NCBI RefSeq assembly: GCF_004320535.1
Contig: NZ_SIHY01000001.1
Location: forward strand, 434,001-498,000
Direction: 5' to 3'
DNA length: 64,000 bases
Source of the DNA: Arthrobacter sp. S41
GTDB taxonomy: Bacteria > Actinomycetota > Actinomycetes > Actinomycetales > Micrococcaceae
In this document: piece after piece, positions 60,108-64,000 of the stretch
Layout of the letters: every line of letters begins with the position of its first letter
Numbering within the stretch: the stretch's first letter is position 1
Made by a program: the position numbers and the translations under genes
The notes under the pieces: generated by a model
Told to the model about the DNA's origin: nothing
Seen by the model: the letters and a program-made list of their open reading frames with translations, nothing else
Databases searched by the model: none

Positions 60108-61730
60108 ATGAAACGCTCATTTCGAAACAAGGCACTGAGTTCAGTTGCCGCTTTATCGCTGGCGCTGACCATGGTTGGGTGTGCGACAGGCTCTGGCGGG
60201 ACAACGGTCTCCGATGTCATCAACGCAACCAGCAACGCAAGTAGCGCATCCACGGTGGCAGAGAGCAGCAGCTCTTCGGGCAACACCTCAACTGCCTCAG
60301 CAACCGACATTTCGGAAGACACGCACTTTGATGAGGATGATCTGCAGTGGGACGCTGACAAAGAAACAACTGTGGACCTGGCCGATGGTGGCACCAAAGC
60401 TTCAGGAACTGACGCTGACAAGGTCTCGGTAGATGGGGATACCGTCACCATCACCGGTGCTGGTACTTACCGCCTGTCTGGCTCGCTCAGTGACGGCAAG
60501 GTTGTCGTCGCCGCCGGCGAGGAAGACGTTGTTCGAGTCATCATGGATGATGCCTCCATCACCAGTTCAACCGGTTCCGCAATCCAGGTTGATGAATCCA
60601 ATGAAACCCTTCTTTATCTAGAAAAGGGCACCAGCAATTCTGTATCCGATGCGAGCACCTACGCTGATACCGCCGAAGATGCTGCCAATGCGGCAATCTA
60701 CTCGATGGCTGACCTAACTATCGCAGGTGAGGGTTCCTTGGACGTGAAGGGAAATTACCAGGACGGCATCGTTAGTAAGGATGGTCTAGTTCTTGCCTCC
60801 GGTGACGTCACTGTCACCGCGAGCGACGACGGAATTAAGGGTAAGGATTACGTAGCCCTACTCGGTGGCGATGTGAAGATTACTGCAGCCGAAGATGGCA
60901 TCAAGTCAACCAATGACACTGACGCTGATCGCGGCTGGCTACACCAGTACGGCGGCACGTTGAAAATTGACGCAGGAGACGACGGAATCAAGGCGGAGCA
61001 GATTTTGACGCTCAGCGGTGGAACCGCGACGGTCAGCAAGTCTAACGAGGGACTGGAATCGCCGACCATCAACCTAGCCGGAGCGACGGTCAACGTGAAC
61101 GCTACCGATGACGGAGTGAACGCTACCGCTGGTAGCAGCGAGACTACAACGCAAGGTGGCGCAGGAGGAGGCATGGATGCCGCGCAGGATGCCCACCTGA
61201 ACATTTCCGGTGGCAAGGTCACGGTCACTTCGGAGGGTGACGGGTTGGATTCCAATGGCGACATCTCAGTTACCGGTGGTACGACCGTAGTCAACGGTCC
61301 AACCAACGGCGGTAATGGCTCACTCGACTCTAATGGGGATATTTCGGTTGACGGTGGTGTACTTATCGCGGCTGGCAGTGACGGCATGGCTGAAGGTCTA
61401 AGCGATACTTCCAAGCAGTCCGGCGTTCAGGCTTCCCTTGGCACCACGGTTGAAGCAGGAACCGCTATCCACATCGTTGATTCGAGCGGAAAAGTAGTCG
61501 CTAGTTTTGTCACCTCAAAGGCCACCGCCAATGTCGTGTACTCCAGCTCCGAGATTGTTGACGGCGATAGCTACAGCTTCTACACCGGAGGTACCGTAGA
61601 TGTTGATGCGGGTCTAGGTACCGGTAGCATCACCGACGCAACCGAGGTTATCACCGCAATCGCCGGGGAGTTTGAATCCGGAATGGGCGGCATGGGTGGC
61701 GGCATGGGCAGAGGCCCAGACGGTCAGTAA
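60108..61730 (+). CDS. Lipoprotein with Cthe_2159-like beta-helix (DUF4353)
   Basis: The 540-aa product starts with a lipoprotein signal (KRSFRNK, hydrophobic run, MVGC) and a long Ser/Thr/Ala linker. The rest (about 90-500) has repeats such as DDGIKGKDYVALLGGDVKITAAEDGIKS and DDGIKAEQILTLSGG, as in the DUF4353 carbohydrate-binding beta-helix family first seen in Clostridium thermocellum. The Asp-rich turns suggest calcium binding. The tail is GMGGMGGGMGRGPDG. ATG 60108 with AGAGAG upstream is chosen; ATG 60087 is possible. It probably binds a polysaccharide at the surface, made or trimmed by the two genes before it. Confidence 0.85.
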   Translation: MKRSFRNKALSSVAALSLALTMVGCATGSGGTTVSDVINATSNASSASTVAESSSSSGNTSTASATDISEDTHFDEDDLQWDADKETTVDLADGGTKASGTDADKVSVDGDTVTITGAGTYRLSGSLSDGKVVVAAGEEDVVRVIMDDASITSSTGSAIQVDESNETLLYLEKGTSNSVSDASTYADTAEDAANAAIYSMADLTIAGEGSLDVKGNYQDGIVSKDGLVLASGDVTVTASDDGIKGKDYVALLGGDVKITAAEDGIKSTNDTDADRGWLHQYGGTLKIDAGDDGIKAEQILTLSGGTATVSKSNEGLESPTINLAGATVNVNATDDGVNATAGSSETTTQGGAGGGMDAAQDAHLNISGGKVTVTSEGDGLDSNGDISVTGGTTVVNGPTNGGNGSLDSNGDISVDGGVLIAAGSDGMAEGLSDTSKQSGVQASLGTTVEAGTAIHIVDSSGKVVASFVTSKATANVVYSSSEIVDGDSYSFYTGGTVDVDAGLGTGSITDATEVITAIAGEFESGMGGMGGGMGRGPDGQ

Positions 61731-61762
61731 AACTAAATAAACTAAAGGGTTGTCATACTAAT

Positions 61763-61803
61763 GAACCCCGCTGTCCCATTCATGAGCTGGGGCAGCGGGG
61801 TTC
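61763..61803. terminator. Terminator between convergent genes
   Basis: GAACCCCGCTGTCCCA (61763-61778) pairs with TGGGGCAGCGGGGTTC (61788-61803), with one G-T pair. Confidence 0.8.
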
Positions 61804-61832
61804 AGTGTCGTTTCCGGAAAGAACCTGTTGGC

Positions 61833-62417
61833 TTAGTGCTCGCAGATAACTAGCGTCTTGGCATCTTCAAGCAGGGTCCGGGCCTGTGCTGGAGCGATTC
61901 GCACCAGCGCAAAAGCGGCAACAACAAGACCTGTCACCGTTGAGGCCAATCGTTGTTGGACGGTTGGGTCGAGATCGCTTCGGGCAGCGCTAATCCCGCG
62001 ACCAAACGCAGTTTCTAGCTCTTCTCTGTAGGCCTGGACCACTTGCGACACGTGGGAGTCGGCTGATAGGGGTGAATTGGCGGTGTTGATCAGCAAGCAA
62101 CCATTGCTGGTTGGCAGCGCCTTGGGCTGACCAAATACGGAGATCAAACCATCAAGGTACTCAGTGAGTGCTTGCGGGCTAACGTCATCAGATATCAGTG
62201 GTTCTAGGCGCGGGCGAACAATCTCATCGAGGTAGCTCTGCACGGCTGCGTCAAACAAACCTCTTTTGGAGCCAAAGGAGTTGTAGATGCTGGATCTGCT
62301 CAGGCCGGTGGCTGATTCAAGTTCTGGGATGGACGCTGCTTCAAAGCCCCTAGACCAGAATAGGGAGCGAGCTTTTTTGATGACAGCGGTACTGTCAAAG
62401 GCTAGTGTTCTTGCCAT
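61833..62417 (-). CDS. TetR-family regulator
   Basis: The 194-aa protein has an HTH (AASIPELESATGLSRSSIYNSFGSKRGLF, about 27-55) and a helical ligand domain. ATG 62417 with AAAGG upstream is chosen. It is divergent from the DUF1304 gene and probably represses it together with the reductase. Confidence 0.92.
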   Translation of the reverse strand: MARTLAFDSTAVIKKARSLFWSRGFEAASIPELESATGLSRSSIYNSFGSKRGLFDAAVQSYLDEIVRPRLEPLISDDVSPQALTEYLDGLISVFGQPKALPTSNGCLLINTANSPLSADSHVSQVVQAYREELETAFGRGISAARSDLDPTVQQRLASTVTGLVVAAFALVRIAPAQARTLLEDAKTLVICEH

Positions 62418-62440
62418 CACATACCTTTCTACTTTCGGAA

Positions 62441-62472
62441 ACGACCATTACAGTATATATTGAAATGGACGT
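62441..62472. promoter_or_regulatory. Inverted repeat, candidate TetR operator
   Basis: ACGACCATT (62441-62449) and AATGGACGT (62464-62472) are inverted repeats with one mismatch, 14 bases apart. Each half also resembles the other in direct orientation (CCATTACAG, ACGTTACAG). Confidence 0.55.
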
Positions 62473-62515
62473 TACAGAATGCTTGTTCTGCTAAAACTTT
62501 CAGGAGCTGTTAATC

Positions 62516-62902
62516 ATGATCATCACCGCACTCGTGCTGGCCACCCTTGCTGCATTGCTTCACGTGTACATCTTCTTCATGGAGTCCCTATGGTGGACCA
62601 CTGACAAAGTTCGAGCAACCTTTGGCTCGACGCCTGAAGATGCGGAAGCAACCAAGGAGATGGCCTTCAACCAAGGCTTCTACAACCTGTTTCTGGCCAT
62701 CGCCACCCTGGCAGGCGTCGTCTTCCACATGGCTGGAGAAGCAACCATCGGCTCGACCCTGATCTTCACCGGAACCGGCTCCATGTTGCTGGCCGCACTG
62801 GTCCTAATCATTTCCAGCCCATCCAAGGCTTCGGCAGCAATCAAGCAAGGCATCTTCCCATTACTGACGGTGATCGCACTGATCATCGGCGTAGCACTCT
62901 AA
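62516..62902 (+). CDS. DUF1304 family membrane protein
   Basis: The 128-aa protein has four hydrophobic segments and HVYIFFMESLWW and FNQGFYNLFLAIATLAG, the family pattern. Function is unknown. AGGAG lies upstream of ATG 62516. It is followed 46 bases later by the MDR reductase. Confidence 0.9.
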   Translation: MIITALVLATLAALLHVYIFFMESLWWTTDKVRATFGSTPEDAEATKEMAFNQGFYNLFLAIATLAGVVFHMAGEATIGSTLIFTGTGSMLLAALVLIISSPSKASAAIKQGIFPLLTVIALIIGVAL

Positions 62903-62948
62903 ATTTTCAAACCCGAAAAAATTCGAAAAAGGAAAGGTACTCAACATA

Positions 62949-63959
62949 ATGAGCGAAACCACCAGCACCCAGATCCACCTCGCCAGCCGCCCAACCGGAT
63001 GGCCAACGAACGAAAACTTCACCGTTGAGCACGTTGAACTTGCAGAATTGAAGGACGGCGAAGTTCGGGTTCGCAACGAATTCATCTCGGTTGACCCTTA
63101 CATGCGCGGACGCATGAACGACACCCGCTCCTACGTCAAGCCATTCCAAATCGGCGAGCAGATCGCCGGCGGTGCAGTAGGACGCGTCATCGCTTCAAAT
63201 GACAGCTCCCTGCCAGTAGACACCCTGGTTCTTCACCAGCTCGGCTGGTCGGACTTGGCTCAGGGTCCAGCAGCTAGCTTCAAGGAAATCCCTGACCTTC
63301 CAGGTGTTCCAAGCTCGCTGCGCCTGCACATCTTGGGCATGACCGGGCTGACCGCCTACGTAGGTTTGAACGCAATCGCCGGCTTGGCTGAAGGCGAAAC
63401 CGTCTTCATCTCCGGTGCGGCCGGTGCCGTTGGTACCGCAGCCGGACAGATCGCCAAGCTCATGGGAGCTAAGCGCGTTATCGGTTCCGCAGGTAGTGCT
63501 GAAAAGGTCGAACTGCTCACCAGCAAGTACGGCTACGACGCAGCCTTCAACTACAAGGACGGCGACGTTCGTGGACAGCTAGCCGCTGCTGCCCCTGAGG
63601 GCATCGACGTCTTCTTCGACAACGTTGGTGGCGATCACCTCGAAGCAGCACTGGCAGCTTTCAATGACGGTGGCCGTGCAGCCCTGTGTGGTGCTATCGC
63701 AAGCTACAACACCACCGAGCCAACCCCAGGCCCACTGAACATGGCCAACCTGATCACTCGTGGCCTGAAGCTTCAGGGCTTCACCCTGTCGAGCTACCTG
63801 AACTACGGCGAAGAGTTCTCCCAGCGCATGGGCCAGTGGTTCGCTGAAGGCAAGGTTTCCTACGATGAGACCATCGTTGACGGTGTAGAGAACACCGTTC
63901 AGGCCTTCTTGGACATGATGGCCGGAGCAAACACCGGCAAGATGCTTGTTCGCATCTAA
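62949..63959 (+). CDS. MDR-family NADP-dependent oxidoreductase (CurA-like)
   Basis: The 336-aa protein has SVDPYMRGRM (about 48-57), GMTGLTAYVGL, GAAGAVGTAAGQIAKLMGAKRVIGSAGS (NADP fold, about 152-180) and FFDNVGGDHLEAAL. These are features of medium-chain zinc-less reductases that reduce alkenal/one double bonds, such as curcumin reductase. A role in removing reactive enones fits the TetR/DUF1304 context. AAAGG precedes the ATG. Confidence 0.93.
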   Translation: MSETTSTQIHLASRPTGWPTNENFTVEHVELAELKDGEVRVRNEFISVDPYMRGRMNDTRSYVKPFQIGEQIAGGAVGRVIASNDSSLPVDTLVLHQLGWSDLAQGPAASFKEIPDLPGVPSSLRLHILGMTGLTAYVGLNAIAGLAEGETVFISGAAGAVGTAAGQIAKLMGAKRVIGSAGSAEKVELLTSKYGYDAAFNYKDGDVRGQLAAAAPEGIDVFFDNVGGDHLEAALAAFNDGGRAALCGAIASYNTTEPTPGPLNMANLITRGLKLQGFTLSSYLNYGEEFSQRMGQWFAEGKVSYDETIVDGVENTVQAFLDMMAGANTGKMLVRI

Positions 63960-64000
63960 TTGATCTTGCACTAAGCAGGTAACAACTAACGGGTCCGACC

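Overview
This 64 kb window is chromosomal DNA from a moderately high-GC actinobacterium, most likely Micrococcaceae of the Arthrobacter/Glutamicibacter type. This is inferred from the order of housekeeping genes: ffh, then rpsP-khpA-rimM-trmD-rplS-lepB, then lepB-rnhB-DUF2469-yraN-comM-dprA-xerC, then DUF3145-fabF-acpP-fabD-fasR-aceE-DUF3052-peroxiredoxin-tRNA-Val. Frequent GTG starts, LAXTG sorting and DUF2469/DUF3052/DUF3145 proteins fit the same group. I could not run a taxonomic search.

Layout: (1) 1-3.4 kb: ffh, a tiny basic protein and an unrecognised 397-aa protein. (2) 3.5-11.8 kb: an accessory catabolic locus with two paralogous acyl-CoA synthetases, an IclR regulator, and an operon for a GntP-type permease, a class III CoA-transferase and an HMG-CoA lyase-type enzyme. 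Together they could import, activate and cleave a branched hydroxy-acid such as 3-hydroxy-3-methylglutarate. (3) 12-20.3 kb: a secreted nuclease overlapping a Lys/Pro-rich frame, secreted and small membrane proteins, a VOC dioxygenase-like protein, an acetyltransferase, a TagE-like glycosyltransferase and a DUF222/HNH protein. (4) 20.4-34 kb: ribosome, tRNA-modification, secretion and recombination genes. Between two signal peptidase genes sits a cell-wall-anchored S1 protease and a lipoprotein that resembles a free-standing protease prodomain. (5) 34-44 kb: the fatty-acid synthesis operon, lacking fabH at its usual place, with its FasR-like regulator, then aceE, DUF3052, peroxiredoxin and the first of two tRNA-Val genes.

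(6) 44-53 kb: second tRNA-Val, two methyltransferases, a CsbD protein, a TetR/glycosyltransferase pair with a palindromic operator, an ArgE-like deacylase coupled to an MHS transporter, and two small stress/membrane proteins. (7) 53.2-57.8 kb: gluconate use (gntK, gntP, gntR, gnd). (8) 57.9-61.7 kb: a probable surface-polysaccharide group (phosphodiester glycosidase, GT2-GtrA fusion, beta-helix lipoprotein). (9) 61.8-64 kb: TetR, DUF1304 membrane protein and an MDR reductase, probably a stress/detoxification unit.

No CRISPR array, insertion sequence, transposase or prophage was seen. The most unusual points are the free-standing prodomain-like lipoprotein beside the LAXTG protease, the HMG-type catabolic locus between ffh and rpsP, the nuclease overlap at an A5 run, and the missing fabH.
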